Origin: Pseudopedobacter sp035496935
Lineage (GTDB): Bacteria > Bacteroidota > Bacteroidia > Sphingobacteriales > Sphingobacteriaceae
Direction of reading: 5' to 3'
NCBI GenBank assembly: GCA_035496935.1
Contig: DATJED010000024.1
Span: forward strand, 10,389 to 74,388
DNA length: 64,000 nucleotides
The position numbers were made by a program, and so were the translations under genes. The stretch's first letter is position 1, and each line of letters opens with the position of its first letter. The notes below the pieces were generated by a model. It saw only the letters and a program-made list of their open reading frames with translations, searched no databases and was not told the origin of the DNA. Below, piece after piece: positions 26,034 to 35,515 of the stretch.

Positions 26034-28646
26034 TTGGCAAAAAGCAAAGATAAAGAGACTCCTTTAATGACCCAATACAACCAGATAAAGGTTAAATATC
26101 CGGGTGCATTGTTATTATTTAGAGTGGGCGATTTTTATGAAACTTTTGGCGAGGATGCCGTTAAGGCCTCTCAAATTTTAGGAATTGTACTTACAAAAAG
26201 GGCCAACGGGTCCGCATCTCATATCGAGCTGGCAGGTTTTCCGCATCATTCCATAGAAACCTATCTGCCTAAATTGGTAAGGGCGGGGCAAAGGGTAGCC
26301 ATTTGCGATCAGCTGGAAGATCCAAAATCTGTAAAAGGAATTGTAAAACGTGGCGTAACCGAACTGGTAACGCCCGGCGTTGCTTATAGCGATAATATTG
26401 TTCAGCAAAAATCCAATAATTACTTAGCCTGCCTACACTTTGAAAAACAAACTGTGGGCGCTTCTTTTTTAGATATTTCTACTGGCGAGTTTTTGGTGGC
26501 GCAGGGCAGTGCGGAATACATTGATAAACTTTTGCAGGGTTTTAAACCCAGCGAAGTCATATTTTCAAAGACAAAATCAAAAGATTTTGCAGAAGCTTTT
26601 GGAACTAGCTTTTACACTTATACGCTTGACGATTGGGCTTTTACAGCGGATTATGCACAGGAAACTTTGCTCAAGCATTTCGAGGTAAAATCGCTTAAAG
26701 GTTTTGGTATTGAGCGTTTAACTTTGGGGATTGTAGCGGCAGGCGTGGCGCTGCATTATTTAGGCGAAACCGAGCACCGCCAATTACAGCACATTAGCAA
26801 TATTTCCAGAATTGAGGAAGACCGCTACATGTGGCTAGATAAATTCACCATCAGAAATTTGGAGTTAATTGGCTCAAATAACGAAAACGCCAAAACTTTA
26901 ATTGACGTTTTAGACCATACTTCTTGCGCAATGGGCGCCAGAATGTTGCGTAAATGGATGGTGATGCCGCTCAAAAACGAAAAACCTATTCAGGAACGGT
27001 TGGCGGTTGTTGAATTTTTTTATAAAAACGCTGAACTGAGAAATCAGCTTCAGGGTTATATTAGGCAGATTGGAGATTTAGAACGTTTAATTTCGAAAAT
27101 CGGTCTGCAGAAAACAAATCCGAGAGAAATTATTCAGCTAAAAAAAGCTTTAATAGCAATTGCGGATGTTAAACTTAATTGCGAAAACGTTGATCAGGAA
27201 GCGGTAAAACGAATTGCCGAACAGATAAACCCCTGCTCATCTATTAAAGAAAAAATTGAAACTGAATTATATCCTGATCCGCCGGTGGCGTTAAATAAGG
27301 GAAAAGTAATGGCTGATGGTTTAAATGAAGATTTAGACCGTTTACGGAAAATAGCTTTTGGGGGCAAGGATTACTTGCTGGAACTGCAAAAACGTGAAGC
27401 CGAACTCACCGGAATTACATCTTTAAAAATAGCCTTTAACAACGTTTTTGGTTATTATTTAGAGGTTTCCAATACACATAAAGATAAAGTTCCGCAAGAG
27501 TGGATCCGTAAGCAAACTTTGGTTAACGCCGAGCGTTACATTACACCCGAACTTAAAGAATACGAGGACCAGATTTTAGGAGCCGAGGAAAAGATATTGG
27601 CTATTGAATCCCGCTTATTTAACGATTTAGTGGCAAGTATAGCCGATTTTATAAAGCCTATTCAGCTAAATGCTTATTTAATTGCACAACTGGATGTGTT
27701 GCTCTGCTTTGCCGAAACTGCTCAAAAAAACCATTATGTAAAGCCGAAAGTGAGCGATGATAAATTGCTGGATATTAAAGGTGGACGGCATCCGGTAATT
27801 GAACGGCATTTGCCTTTGGGCGAAGAATACATAACCAACAGCGTTTACCTGGATAACGATTCGCAACAGATCATCATCATCACGGGGCCAAACATGGCTG
27901 GTAAATCTGCTTTGTTGCGCCAAACAGGTTTAATAGTTTTAATGGCGCAAATGGGCAGTTTTGTGCCTGCAAAAGAAGCTTCCGTAGGGATTGTTGATAA
28001 AATTTTCACCAGAGTAGGAGCGTCTGATAATTTATCATCAGGCGAATCAACTTTTATGGTTGAAATGAACGAAACGGCTAGTATCCTGAATAATTTATCA
28101 GACAGAAGTTTGATTTTGTTGGATGAAATCGGTCGAGGAACTTCAACCTACGATGGTATTTCCATTGCTTGGTCCATTGCCGAATATCTGCACAATCATC
28201 CATCGGCGAAAGCCAAAACCCTATTTGCCACGCACTACCATGAGTTAAACGAGTTGAGCAATTCCTTTAACCGGATAAAAAACTTCAACGTATCCGTAAA
28301 GGAAGTAGGCAATAAGGTGATTTTCTTACGAAAACTTGTTCCCGGCGGTAGCGAGCATAGTTTCGGGATTCATGTGGCTAAAATGGCGGGCATGCCTTCT
28401 TCGGTTTTAAAAAGAGCCAACGAGATTTTAGTGCGTTTAGAGAATGAAAGAACTGGCGGAGAACATGTGAAAGCCAGTTTAATGAAAATGCAGAAACAAC
28501 CTGTGCAACTGCAAATGTTCTCTTTAGAAGATCCGGTTTTAATAAAAATCAGAGATGTTTTAAATAATTTGGATGTAAATACGTTAACTCCGGTAGAAGC
28601 TTTAATGAAACTGGATGAAATTCAGAAGGTTTTAAAAAAATCTTAA
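26034..28646 (+). CDS. mutS: DNA mismatch repair protein MutS
   Basis: Recognises mismatches and small loops and recruits MutL. The 870-residue protein starts with TTG at 26034 and soon shows the mismatch-binding Phe-x-Glu (VGDFYETFGEDA). Next come the connector, core and clamp domains, the Walker A site GPNMAGKS (617-624), Walker B ILLDEIGRGTSTYDG and the ATPase trailer THYHELNEL. The C-terminal helix-turn-helix region reaches KVLKKS. A TAACTTTG box (26003-26010) is a likely promoter. The NlpC/P60 gene starts one base after the stop. Confidence 0.97.
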   Translation: MAKSKDKETPLMTQYNQIKVKYPGALLLFRVGDFYETFGEDAVKASQILGIVLTKRANGSASHIELAGFPHHSIETYLPKLVRAGQRVAICDQLEDPKSVKGIVKRGVTELVTPGVAYSDNIVQQKSNNYLACLHFEKQTVGASFLDISTGEFLVAQGSAEYIDKLLQGFKPSEVIFSKTKSKDFAEAFGTSFYTYTLDDWAFTADYAQETLLKHFEVKSLKGFGIERLTLGIVAAGVALHYLGETEHRQLQHISNISRIEEDRYMWLDKFTIRNLELIGSNNENAKTLIDVLDHTSCAMGARMLRKWMVMPLKNEKPIQERLAVVEFFYKNAELRNQLQGYIRQIGDLERLISKIGLQKTNPREIIQLKKALIAIADVKLNCENVDQEAVKRIAEQINPCSSIKEKIETELYPDPPVALNKGKVMADGLNEDLDRLRKIAFGGKDYLLELQKREAELTGITSLKIAFNNVFGYYLEVSNTHKDKVPQEWIRKQTLVNAERYITPELKEYEDQILGAEEKILAIESRLFNDLVASIADFIKPIQLNAYLIAQLDVLLCFAETAQKNHYVKPKVSDDKLLDIKGGRHPVIERHLPLGEEYITNSVYLDNDSQQIIIITGPNMAGKSALLRQTGLIVLMAQMGSFVPAKEASVGIVDKIFTRVGASDNLSSGESTFMVEMNETASILNNLSDRSLILLDEIGRGTSTYDGISIAWSIAEYLHNHPSAKAKTLFATHYHELNELSNSFNRIKNFNVSVKEVGNKVIFLRKLVPGGSEHSFGIHVAKMAGMPSSVLKRANEILVRLENERTGGEHVKASLMKMQKQPVQLQMFSLEDPVLIKIRDVLNNLDVNTLTPVEALMKLDEIQKVLKKS

Positions 28647-28647
28647 C

Positions 28648-29226
28648 ATGACGTTAACCAAATTAGGAATACAAATCAAACCTCATACCTTCACATTTCG
28701 AAGATTCTCAATACCCATTACGCTATACACAATACTGCTACTCACTTTTACCGCCTGTAAATCTAAAAAGAATTTAAGTTCCAAAAATAACTTTGAAAAA
28801 CCCAGCAATAAAATAGCTAATAAATACGCCAATGCTATGGATGTTTCAAAAAAGCATATCAAAAACGGTAATCTTTACGGTTTTATTGATGATTGGGAAG
28901 GTACAAAATATCAATTCGGTGGCTTAACAAAACGCGGTATTGATTGCTCTGGCTTGGTTTATCTCATTTATAAAGATGTTTATGGAAAAGAAATTCCACG
29001 GATGACCAGCCAACAAGTGGACATTATAAAGCGAAAATACGAAAGCCAACTAAAAGAAGGCGATTTAGTGTTTTTTGATTTCGATGGCAAAAAGTTTAGC
29101 CATGTTGGACTTTACCTGCAAAACGGTTACTACGTACATGCCAGCACCAGAAAAGGGGTGATGTTGGAGAAACTCAGAAATCCTTATACCTATAAATATT
29201 TCTCCAGAGGTGGTAGCGTAAAATAA
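28648..29226 (+). CDS. NlpC/P60 cysteine peptidase lipoprotein
   Basis: 192 residues. A hydrophobic signal ends at a lipobox-like LTFTAC (Cys37), placing the enzyme at the outer membrane. The C-terminal domain carries the NlpC/P60 triad: GIDCSGLVYLIYK (Cys), FSHVGLYLQNG (His) and YVHAS (third residue). These enzymes cut D-Glu-diaminopimelate links in peptidoglycan. It is tightly linked to mutS (1 bp), probably co-transcribed by position only. Confidence 0.92.
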   Translation: MTLTKLGIQIKPHTFTFRRFSIPITLYTILLLTFTACKSKKNLSSKNNFEKPSNKIANKYANAMDVSKKHIKNGNLYGFIDDWEGTKYQFGGLTKRGIDCSGLVYLIYKDVYGKEIPRMTSQQVDIIKRKYESQLKEGDLVFFDFDGKKFSHVGLYLQNGYYVHASTRKGVMLEKLRNPYTYKYFSRGGSVK

Positions 29227-29235
29227 TTAATCAAT

Positions 29236-29709
29236 TTACGCGATTGCGAAATGATTAACTGTTTTTTGCTGCTTTATGCGTTCTCTCAAAAATTCCTTGA
29301 TTTCCCAGCGTTTTTGTTTATTGGCAATCTTATCAAGCTGTAAAATAATTTTTTCTTGATCTTTGGTGCTAAAAACAATCTTTGAGAAATGAGTTTCAAA
29401 ATATTCTATCAGTTCAAATCTTAAACAAATCTCCTCGTCCAGCTTATCTTGCTTAAATGTAATTTCATCGTTGTTGATTAAGATGAAATGTTTTGACGAT
29501 TCGGCCGAAAGCCGATATAAACTTAGAAACGCTGGAAAAGAACAGGTAAATAAAATGAGATAAGTGCTTGTTTCGGTGATGATTTGATAAAAATGGAATG
29601 CTAGCGAAATACAGATAAGCAAACTACTAGCCGTTAAAATTACGTAATAATTGTTTTTGGAAAGCAAACGTTCATCGCATTTAATGTAGATAGTTTTTTC
29701 AGTTTTCAT
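29236..29709 (-). CDS. Two-helix membrane protein, PH-like domain possible
   Basis: 157 residues with two adjacent membrane helices (about 22-40 and 47-65), then a cytosolic part starting HFILINNDEITFKQD and continuing FELIEYFETHFSKIVFSTKDQEKIILQLDKI. This resembles bacterial PH-like proteins that begin with a helix pair, but the match is by shape only. Convergent with the NlpC/P60 gene, 9 bp between stops. Confidence 0.6.
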   Translation of the reverse strand: MKTEKTIYIKCDERLLSKNNYYVILTASSLLICISLAFHFYQIITETSTYLILFTCSFPAFLSLYRLSAESSKHFILINNDEITFKQDKLDEEICLRFELIEYFETHFSKIVFSTKDQEKIILQLDKIANKQKRWEIKEFLRERIKQQKTVNHFAIA

Positions 29710-29859
29710 ATTTTAAGGTTCGGGTGTTTTTCTTTTTACGAAAGCCGTTTCCTTAAAGTTTCATTTATTTTTATAAGTGTTTAAAATTTAAGCAGTTCAT
29801 ACGATATATTGTTGCGTTGTGATTTTTATTCCGATTAGTAGTAGATGAGAAGCAGGTTT

Positions 29860-30348
29860 TTAGTCAGCGTTGTAATCCGGCAACTCTTCTAAAAACTGGT
29901 AACTATTATTTTCATAATCAATTGCGCAACAATAATGTTGTAAGCCATTACTAACTACCAGGTATTTCACCTTGTGAACCATGTTATAACGGGCCGCCTG
30001 GTCAAAAACATCTTGTGTAATTTTAATCGAATTCGCTTTGCATTCCACTAAAACCTGTGGAGTTCCGCTTTTATCAAAAATCAAAATATCTGTCCGTTTT
30101 TGTAATTTGTTTAATCTTAAACCACCTTCTAATTTGATTAACGTTTTGGGATATTTTTTCTGAATAATTAAAAACTGCACAAAATGCTGGCGCACCCACT
30201 CTTCGGGCGTTAATACCAAATCTTTTTTTCGTAGTTCATCAAAAATTAAAATTACAGTATCTTTTTGATGTAATTTAAAAGGGTAAGGAGGCAAGTTTAG
30301 CGCAACCGGTTTAAACATTTTGCTAAAATAGCTTAGAATTTTCAACAT
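29860..30348 (-). CDS. Type I restriction R-subunit N-terminal-like nuclease domain protein (HSDR_N)
   Basis: 162 residues with the PD-(D/E)xK layout of the HSDR_N_2 family: WVRQHFVQFLI, a substrate loop GGLRLNKLQKRTDILIFDKSG, and the catalytic VLVECKA, followed by YNMVHKVKYLVVSNG. It is a single domain with no helicase or specificity partner nearby, so it is not a working type I restriction system. It is divergent from holA with 39 bp between starts; a role in DNA maintenance is possible but unproven. Confidence 0.8.
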   Translation of the reverse strand: MLKILSYFSKMFKPVALNLPPYPFKLHQKDTVILIFDELRKKDLVLTPEEWVRQHFVQFLIIQKKYPKTLIKLEGGLRLNKLQKRTDILIFDKSGTPQVLVECKANSIKITQDVFDQAARYNMVHKVKYLVVSNGLQHYCCAIDYENNSYQFLEELPDYNAD

Positions 30349-30387
30349 TCTAATTTTTAAAAACTAATATTTATAATTTAGCAAACA

Positions 30388-31392
30388 ATGACAGCACCAG
30401 ACATTATCAAAGACATAAAAGCCCGAAAGCTAAAACCCATTTATCTGTTGCATGGCGAAGAAAGCTATTACATAGATTTAATTAGTGATTGTTTAGAGGA
30501 AAATGTATTGTCTGATGCCGAAAAAGGCTTTAACCAAACTGTTTTATACGGGAAAGACACCGAAATGATGACGGTTTTAAACGCGGCGAAACGCTATCCA
30601 ATGATGAGCGATTATCAATTGGTGTTGGTAAAAGAAGCGCAGGAACTAAAGATTGATAAAGCCGCAGAACAATTTCAGGCCTATTGCGAAAACCCTTTAA
30701 AAAGTACCGTTTTGGTGCTTTGCCATAAATATGGGAAGTTTGATAAGCGTAAAAAAGTTTATAAAATTCTTGAAAAAAACGGCCTGGTTTTCGAATCGGC
30801 GAGCATTTACGAGAACAAAGTTCCAGCTTGGATAGATGATTTTATTAAAAACAGAGGCTATCACATTAACCCAAGTGCTTCTGCTTTGCTGGGCGAATAT
30901 TTGGGCAACGATTTAGGTAAAGTTGCCAACGAACTTGAAAAACTGATGTTAAATGTACCGAAAGGGCAGGAGATTGGCACCAAAGAAGTTCAGGACAATA
31001 TCGGCATCAGTAAAGAATATAATGTTTTCGAATTACAGAATGCCCTCGCCCGTAAAGATGTTTTTAAGGCAAACCAAATTATCAATTACTTTGAAGCTAA
31101 CCCAAAAGCTAATCCTTTTGTGTTGATTTTAGGTAATTTAAGCGGTTGGTTTACTAAGATTTTAAAATATCATTATGTCAAAGATAAATCGCAAGCCACA
31201 AAAGAACTGGGCGTAAATCCGTATTTTTTAAAAGACTATGAAATGGCCGCAAGAAATTACAGTTTAGGGAAAACTTTCGATGTGGTTTCTTTATTAAGAG
31301 AATATGATTTAAAATCAAAAGGAGTGGACAGCACCGGAAACACCGAAGCCGGAGCTTTGCTAAAGGAACTGATTTATAAAATCATACATTAG
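30388..31392 (+). CDS. holA: DNA polymerase III delta subunit
   Basis: Clamp-loader subunit that opens the sliding clamp. The 334-residue protein shows the HolA pattern: KPIYLLHGEESYYIDLI at the start, a DNA-pol-III-delta AAA-like fold lacking a working Walker A, the middle segment LGEYLGNDLGKVANELEKL and the C-terminal helical domain (NYFEANPKANPFVLILGNL...). Full length. Immediately after its stop is a 13-unit TTAG tract. Confidence 0.9.
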   Translation: MTAPDIIKDIKARKLKPIYLLHGEESYYIDLISDCLEENVLSDAEKGFNQTVLYGKDTEMMTVLNAAKRYPMMSDYQLVLVKEAQELKIDKAAEQFQAYCENPLKSTVLVLCHKYGKFDKRKKVYKILEKNGLVFESASIYENKVPAWIDDFIKNRGYHINPSASALLGEYLGNDLGKVANELEKLMLNVPKGQEIGTKEVQDNIGISKEYNVFELQNALARKDVFKANQIINYFEANPKANPFVLILGNLSGWFTKILKYHYVKDKSQATKELGVNPYFLKDYEMAARNYSLGKTFDVVSLLREYDLKSKGVDSTGNTEAGALLKELIYKIIH

Positions 31393-31395
31393 GTT

Positions 31396-31448
<53 letters not shown>

Positions 31449-31476
31449 ACTTGTAGCTCGAAATATCTAGTTTTTT

Positions 31477-31563
31477 ATTCAATCCTTCAAAATTCACTCA
31501 TTCAAAAATTCACCATTATATAAGTATTATTCACTCATTCAAAATTCAATCCTTCAATCATTA
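31477..31563. repeat. Degenerate direct repeats of ATTCA(A/C)TC(C/A)TTCAAA
   Basis: Four or more degenerate copies of a 15-base unit (ATTCAATCCTTCAAA and ATTCACTCATTCAAA types) fill the leader of the EVE-domain gene. Related pieces, inverted, occur at 8838-8850 and 12324-12342. Confidence 0.7.
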
Positions 31564-31572
31564 TAATAAACC

Positions 31573-31977
31573 ATGCAATATTTCCTCGTAAAATCAGAGC
31601 CTTTTAAATACAGTTGGGAGCAGTTCAATAAAGATGGCAGAACGTTTTGGGACGGTGTTCGTAATTATCAGGCCCGCAACAACCTCAAAGAAATGAAAGA
31701 AGGCGATTTGGTGCTTTTTTATCACAGTAACGAAGGGAAAAACGTAGTGGGAATTGCCAAAGTAGTGAAGGAATTTTACCAAGACCCTACAACGGATGAC
31801 GAACGTTGGGTGGTGGTTGATTTAGCGCCGGTTGAAAGCTTGAAAAATCCGGTAGCATTAGAAACCATTAAAAATGATGAGCGTTTAAAAGATGTTTCTC
31901 TAGTGCGCCAAGGTAGGCTGTCTGTAATGACTTTAAAAGCCGAGGAATTTGATCGGATTGTTGAGTTGGGTTCGTAA
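31573..31977 (+). CDS. EVE-domain protein
   Basis: 134 residues making one EVE domain (PUA-like fold): YFLVKSEPFKYSWEQF, FWDGVRNYQARNNLKEMKEGDLVLFYHS, VVGIAKVVKEFYQDPT and the C-terminal LVRQGRLSVMTLKAEEF. EVE domains bind modified bases in DNA or RNA in other systems. It stands alone here, 10 bp upstream of a lipoprotein gene. The repeat-filled leader is unusual. Confidence 0.92.
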   Translation: MQYFLVKSEPFKYSWEQFNKDGRTFWDGVRNYQARNNLKEMKEGDLVLFYHSNEGKNVVGIAKVVKEFYQDPTTDDERWVVVDLAPVESLKNPVALETIKNDERLKDVSLVRQGRLSVMTLKAEEFDRIVELGS

Positions 31978-31988
31978 AGAAGTTCAAA

Positions 31989-32387
31989 GTGAAAAGTTCA
32001 AAGGTTAAAGTTTTTCTGTCCGTTTCCATTTTCTGGCTTTTGGCGGGTTGTTCTTCCGGAGTAAAGCAGGAGGATTTATTGGGTCGCTGGAATTATGTTT
32101 CTTACGAATATGTAAATAAATCTCTGAATAAGCCCTTGGCAAATATTTCGGTTCAGAAACCATATATCGAATTCATCAAAAATGGCAAATGTAAAATTGT
32201 TTCTAGCGGCAATGTTTTATCCGAAGGGAATTATTATCTCGAAAATAAAATCATCCGTTATACTGAAAATTTGCCCGGCGGACAAAAACGAGCCATTCCT
32301 TTTTTGATTAAGTCATTAACAAAAAACGAACTGGTTTTTCAAACTATGGACGCAGAGGTGAAAGTGATTACTGCAATTAGGAATTAA
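31989..32387 (+). CDS. Small lipoprotein, lipocalin-like
   Basis: 132 residues. The signal ends FWLLAGC (lipobox Cys21). The body (LLGRWNYVSYEYVNK...YIEFIKNGKCKIVSSG...EGNYYLENKIIRYTE) has the alternating beta pattern of Bacteroidota lipocalin-like proteins that begin with an L-GRW motif. Function unknown. An ATG at 31989 sits 12 bp after the EVE stop. Confidence 0.7.
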   Translation: MKSSKVKVFLSVSIFWLLAGCSSGVKQEDLLGRWNYVSYEYVNKSLNKPLANISVQKPYIEFIKNGKCKIVSSGNVLSEGNYYLENKIIRYTENLPGGQKRAIPFLIKSLTKNELVFQTMDAEVKVITAIRN

Positions 32388-32465
32388 GCTTCTCCATTCA
32401 ATAAAAAGCGAATTAATTTAATAATTCAGTCTGCTATTTATAATTTAGGGCTTTATTACAAAATT

Positions 32466-33500
32466 TTGAAAAAACCCATACTCGTTATAAAATTTGGTTC
32501 GGCATCGGTAACAACCGCAAGTCACGAGATTGATGAAGCAGTAATAGCCTCCGTAGCGCAACAAGTATCCTTTTTAAGCAAGCAATACAACATTGTTTTG
32601 GTTTCATCTGGAGCGGTTGCTGCCGGAAAAAAGAAATTGCACAATTACAAAGGAACATTAAGCGAGAAAAAAGCGGCGGCGGCCATCGGCAACCCTTTGT
32701 TGTTACAAACTTATTCCCGCTATTTTGCGCCGTATAGTGTTTCAATCGCACAAAGTCTTTGCGAGCGTCACCACTTTTCAAACCGCAATCAGTTTTTACA
32801 GCTCAAGAAAACTTACGAAGAACTTTGGAAGAACAACATCATTCCGGTAGCTAATGAAAATGACGTGGTCAGCAATCTTGAAATCAAATTTTCTGATAAC
32901 GACGAGCTAGCCACATTAATTGCAGTAGGTTTTGGCGCTAGTATGGTTTTATACTGCACTTCTGTTCCCGGAGTGTACGATGAAAACGGACAAATCATCA
33001 ACGAAATTAAAGTCATTGATAAAACAGCTTTGTCTTTAGCGAAAAAAGAAAAATCAAGCGTTGGTTTAGGCGGGATGACTTCTAAACTTACTTTTGCCCG
33101 TTTGGCCACACAAATGGGAATTAAAGCGGTAATTTTTGGTATTAAATCAGAAAACGCAATTATAAACGCGGTAGAAGGTAAAACCGGAACGGTTTGTCAG
33201 CCACAAATCAGTAATATTTCTGCCCGTAATAAGTGGCTTGCCAGCGGAAGCTTAATTAAAGGGAAGTTGCAGGTGGACGATGGCGCTGTTAAAGCATTGC
33301 AAAAAAGACATAGTTTGTTAGCCGTAGGTGTTCAAAAAATCATCAGGGATTTTGAGGCAGGAGAGGTATTCGAGATTTTAGATTCTTCGCAAATGGTGGT
33401 TGCAGTTGCAAAATCGAAGATAGATTCTCAGACGCTTGTAAAAAAAGACAATAAACAGAACTTAGAAATTGCGCATGCGGATGATATTGTTTTAATTTAA
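32466..33500 (+). CDS. proB: Glutamate 5-kinase
   Basis: Phosphorylates glutamate in the first step of proline synthesis. The 344-residue protein starts with TTG at 32466 and reads KPILVIKFGSASVTT, followed by VLVSSGAVAAGKK, the glutamate site VANENDVVS...FSDNDELATLIA and VGLGGMTSKLTFARLATQMG. A C-terminal PUA-type domain (about 255-344) is present. proA follows after 27 bp, giving the usual proBA pair. No alternative start fits the kinase N-terminus better. Confidence 0.95.
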   Translation: MKKPILVIKFGSASVTTASHEIDEAVIASVAQQVSFLSKQYNIVLVSSGAVAAGKKKLHNYKGTLSEKKAAAAIGNPLLLQTYSRYFAPYSVSIAQSLCERHHFSNRNQFLQLKKTYEELWKNNIIPVANENDVVSNLEIKFSDNDELATLIAVGFGASMVLYCTSVPGVYDENGQIINEIKVIDKTALSLAKKEKSSVGLGGMTSKLTFARLATQMGIKAVIFGIKSENAIINAVEGKTGTVCQPQISNISARNKWLASGSLIKGKLQVDDGAVKALQKRHSLLAVGVQKIIRDFEAGEVFEILDSSQMVVAVAKSKIDSQTLVKKDNKQNLEIAHADDIVLI

Positions 33501-33527
33501 ACAAATCGTAGGCATAAAAATTATATA

Positions 33528-34775
33528 ATGGATAATATTCAAGAATTACTGATTAATGCGTCAAATGCCACGGCAGAAATCAGATCGCTTTCGGCAGCAA
33601 AAAAGCAAGAGGTGTTAAATACGATTGCCTATGAATTATTGGCTAACAAAACAAATATTATTGCGGAAAATTTAAAAGATTTAAACCGTATGGACGATAG
33701 CGATCCGAAAAAAGATAGGTTGCTATTAAACGAAGAAAGAATTGAAGGTTTGGCTTCGAGTATTAGGGACGTAGCTAATTTGGATGACCCAACCGGTAAA
33801 ATAATTTTGGAACGCACCATGGAGAATGGTTTGTTTATCCAAAAAAAAACGGTTGCTTTAGGCGTGGTTGGCGTAATTTACGAATCCCGTCCGAATGTTA
33901 CGGTTGATGTGGCGGCGCTCTGCATCCGTTCTGGCAATGTTTGTTTGTTGCGTGGCGGTTCCGATGCTGACGACACAAACATTTGCTTGGTAAATATCAT
34001 CCAAAAAGTTTTAAAGTCTTATAATCTAAATCCAAATATCGTTCAGCTTTTACCTGTTGACCGCAAACATGTTGAAGAATTGCTTACGGCGGAAAAATAC
34101 GTTGATATTTTAATTCCTCGTGGCTCGCAACAGCTGATTGATTTTGTTCGCAAAAATGCCAAAGTTCCGGTAATTGAAACAGGAGCGGGGGTTTGTCATA
34201 CTTATATCGAAAAAACCGCCGATTTACTTAAGGCCGCCAAAATTGTCTGTAATGCCAAAGTAACACGTCCTTCTGTTTGTAATTCTTTAGATACCATAGT
34301 TTTAGATAACGAAATTGCAAGTGATGCTTTGCCTTTAATAGCAGATTTATTAAAAGATTACGAAGTGGAAATGTTTGCCGATGAAACCGCATATCCTATT
34401 TTAAAATCTATCAATTATCCGTATTTGGTAAAGGCAGAAGCCGAGGATTTTGGTCGTGAGTTTTTAGCGTTAAAATGTTCAGTTAAGGTAGTAAATGATA
34501 CGGAAGAGGCTTTAAATCATATCAAAAAATTCTCTTCCAAACATTCGGAAGCCATTGTAAGTGAAGATTCGGCTAAAATTGAAAACTTTTTGAATCAAGT
34601 TGATGCGGCCGCAGTTTATGCAAATGCTTCTACTCGTTTTACCGATGGTGGCGTTTTTGGCTTAGGTGCAGAAATTGGGATTTCTACACAAAAACTACAT
34701 GCCAGAGGTCCTTTTGCTTTAGAAAAATTAGTGACAGAGAAATGGGTGGTGAAAGGTAGTGGGCAGGTAAGATAA
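33528..34775 (+). CDS. proA: Gamma-glutamyl phosphate reductase
   Basis: Reduces gamma-glutamyl phosphate to glutamate semialdehyde. 415 residues of the aldehyde-dehydrogenase fold with GVVGVIYESRPNVTVDVAALCIRSGN, the catalytic cysteine region NAKVTRPSVCNSLDTIV and FGLGAEIGISTQKLHARGPFAL. Second gene of the proBA operon; the DUF4202 gene starts 10 bp later and may be co-transcribed. Confidence 0.96.
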   Translation: MDNIQELLINASNATAEIRSLSAAKKQEVLNTIAYELLANKTNIIAENLKDLNRMDDSDPKKDRLLLNEERIEGLASSIRDVANLDDPTGKIILERTMENGLFIQKKTVALGVVGVIYESRPNVTVDVAALCIRSGNVCLLRGGSDADDTNICLVNIIQKVLKSYNLNPNIVQLLPVDRKHVEELLTAEKYVDILIPRGSQQLIDFVRKNAKVPVIETGAGVCHTYIEKTADLLKAAKIVCNAKVTRPSVCNSLDTIVLDNEIASDALPLIADLLKDYEVEMFADETAYPILKSINYPYLVKAEAEDFGREFLALKCSVKVVNDTEEALNHIKKFSSKHSEAIVSEDSAKIENFLNQVDAAAVYANASTRFTDGGVFGLGAEIGISTQKLHARGPFALEKLVTEKWVVKGSGQVR

Positions 34776-34785
34776 GAGCTTGTTG

Positions 34786-35385
34786 ATGAATAAATTAGCA
34801 TTAGCATTTGAAAAGTTTGATGAATACAATAAAACCGATCCAAATATTTTTGTGTGGGATGGCGTGTCTTATCCGCAGGAATACTTTTTAGCAATTAAAT
34901 TATATAACTGGGTGCTAAAGTTGGATGCTAATGCCAGCGAGGAACTGCTATTAGCTTCAAGAAGCCAGCACATTGGCAGATGGGAGAGTCCAAGAGATAA
35001 CTATCCCGAAGGAAGAGAAGGTTATTTAACCTGGCGAAGAGATTTAACATTTTTTCATGCTGATAAGGCGGGAGAGTTATTAAAAGATGCAGGCTACGGA
35101 GAAGAACAAATAAAACTTGTACGAAGAATAATCCTAAAGAAGAAGATAAAAGTGGATGACGAAGTACAAACTATGGAAAATGCACTTTGTTTAGTCTTTC
35201 TGGAATTTCAGTACGAAGATTTTTATCCCAAATATTCTCCGGAAAAAATAATCAATATCCTTAAAAAATCTTTATTAAAAATGGATTCTTACGGACATCA
35301 GTTTGCGCTGGAACTGCCTTATTCTGAAAAAGGAAAATATTTTATAAAAGAAGCTTTGAAGTTATTAATGGATAATAATCTCTAA
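34786..35385 (+). CDS. DUF4202-family protein
   Basis: About 199 residues. Two TTG codons precede the ATG at 34786 in frame; the ATG is chosen as start. Family blocks include LAFEKFDEYNKTDPN, LLLASRSQHIGRWE, GYLTWRRDLTFFHADKAGELL and LVFLEFQYEDF. The His/Asp pattern recalls HD-domain-like metal proteins but no function is known. It follows proA closely, so it probably rides on the proline operon. Confidence 0.85.
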   Translation: MNKLALAFEKFDEYNKTDPNIFVWDGVSYPQEYFLAIKLYNWVLKLDANASEELLLASRSQHIGRWESPRDNYPEGREGYLTWRRDLTFFHADKAGELLKDAGYGEEQIKLVRRIILKKKIKVDDEVQTMENALCLVFLEFQYEDFYPKYSPEKIINILKKSLLKMDSYGHQFALELPYSEKGKYFIKEALKLLMDNNL

Positions 35386-35486
35386 GCACCCCAGTAAAAA
35401 CATCCGTAGAAGTAGGCAACACCCGTCCACCAAATTAAACTAAACATTTGTTTATAAGTCCTTAAAAAAATCAAAAACAATTGGTT

Positions 35487-35494
35487 TAGTTTTG
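35487..35494 (+). promoter_or_regulatory. Candidate -7 box for the deacetylase gene
   Basis: TAGTTTTG, an exact TAnnTTTG match, 22 bp upstream of the ATG at 35516. No -33 TTG at the usual spacing. Confidence 0.35.
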
Positions 35495-35515
35495 TAGCTT
35501 AAGATTAAGCAATAA

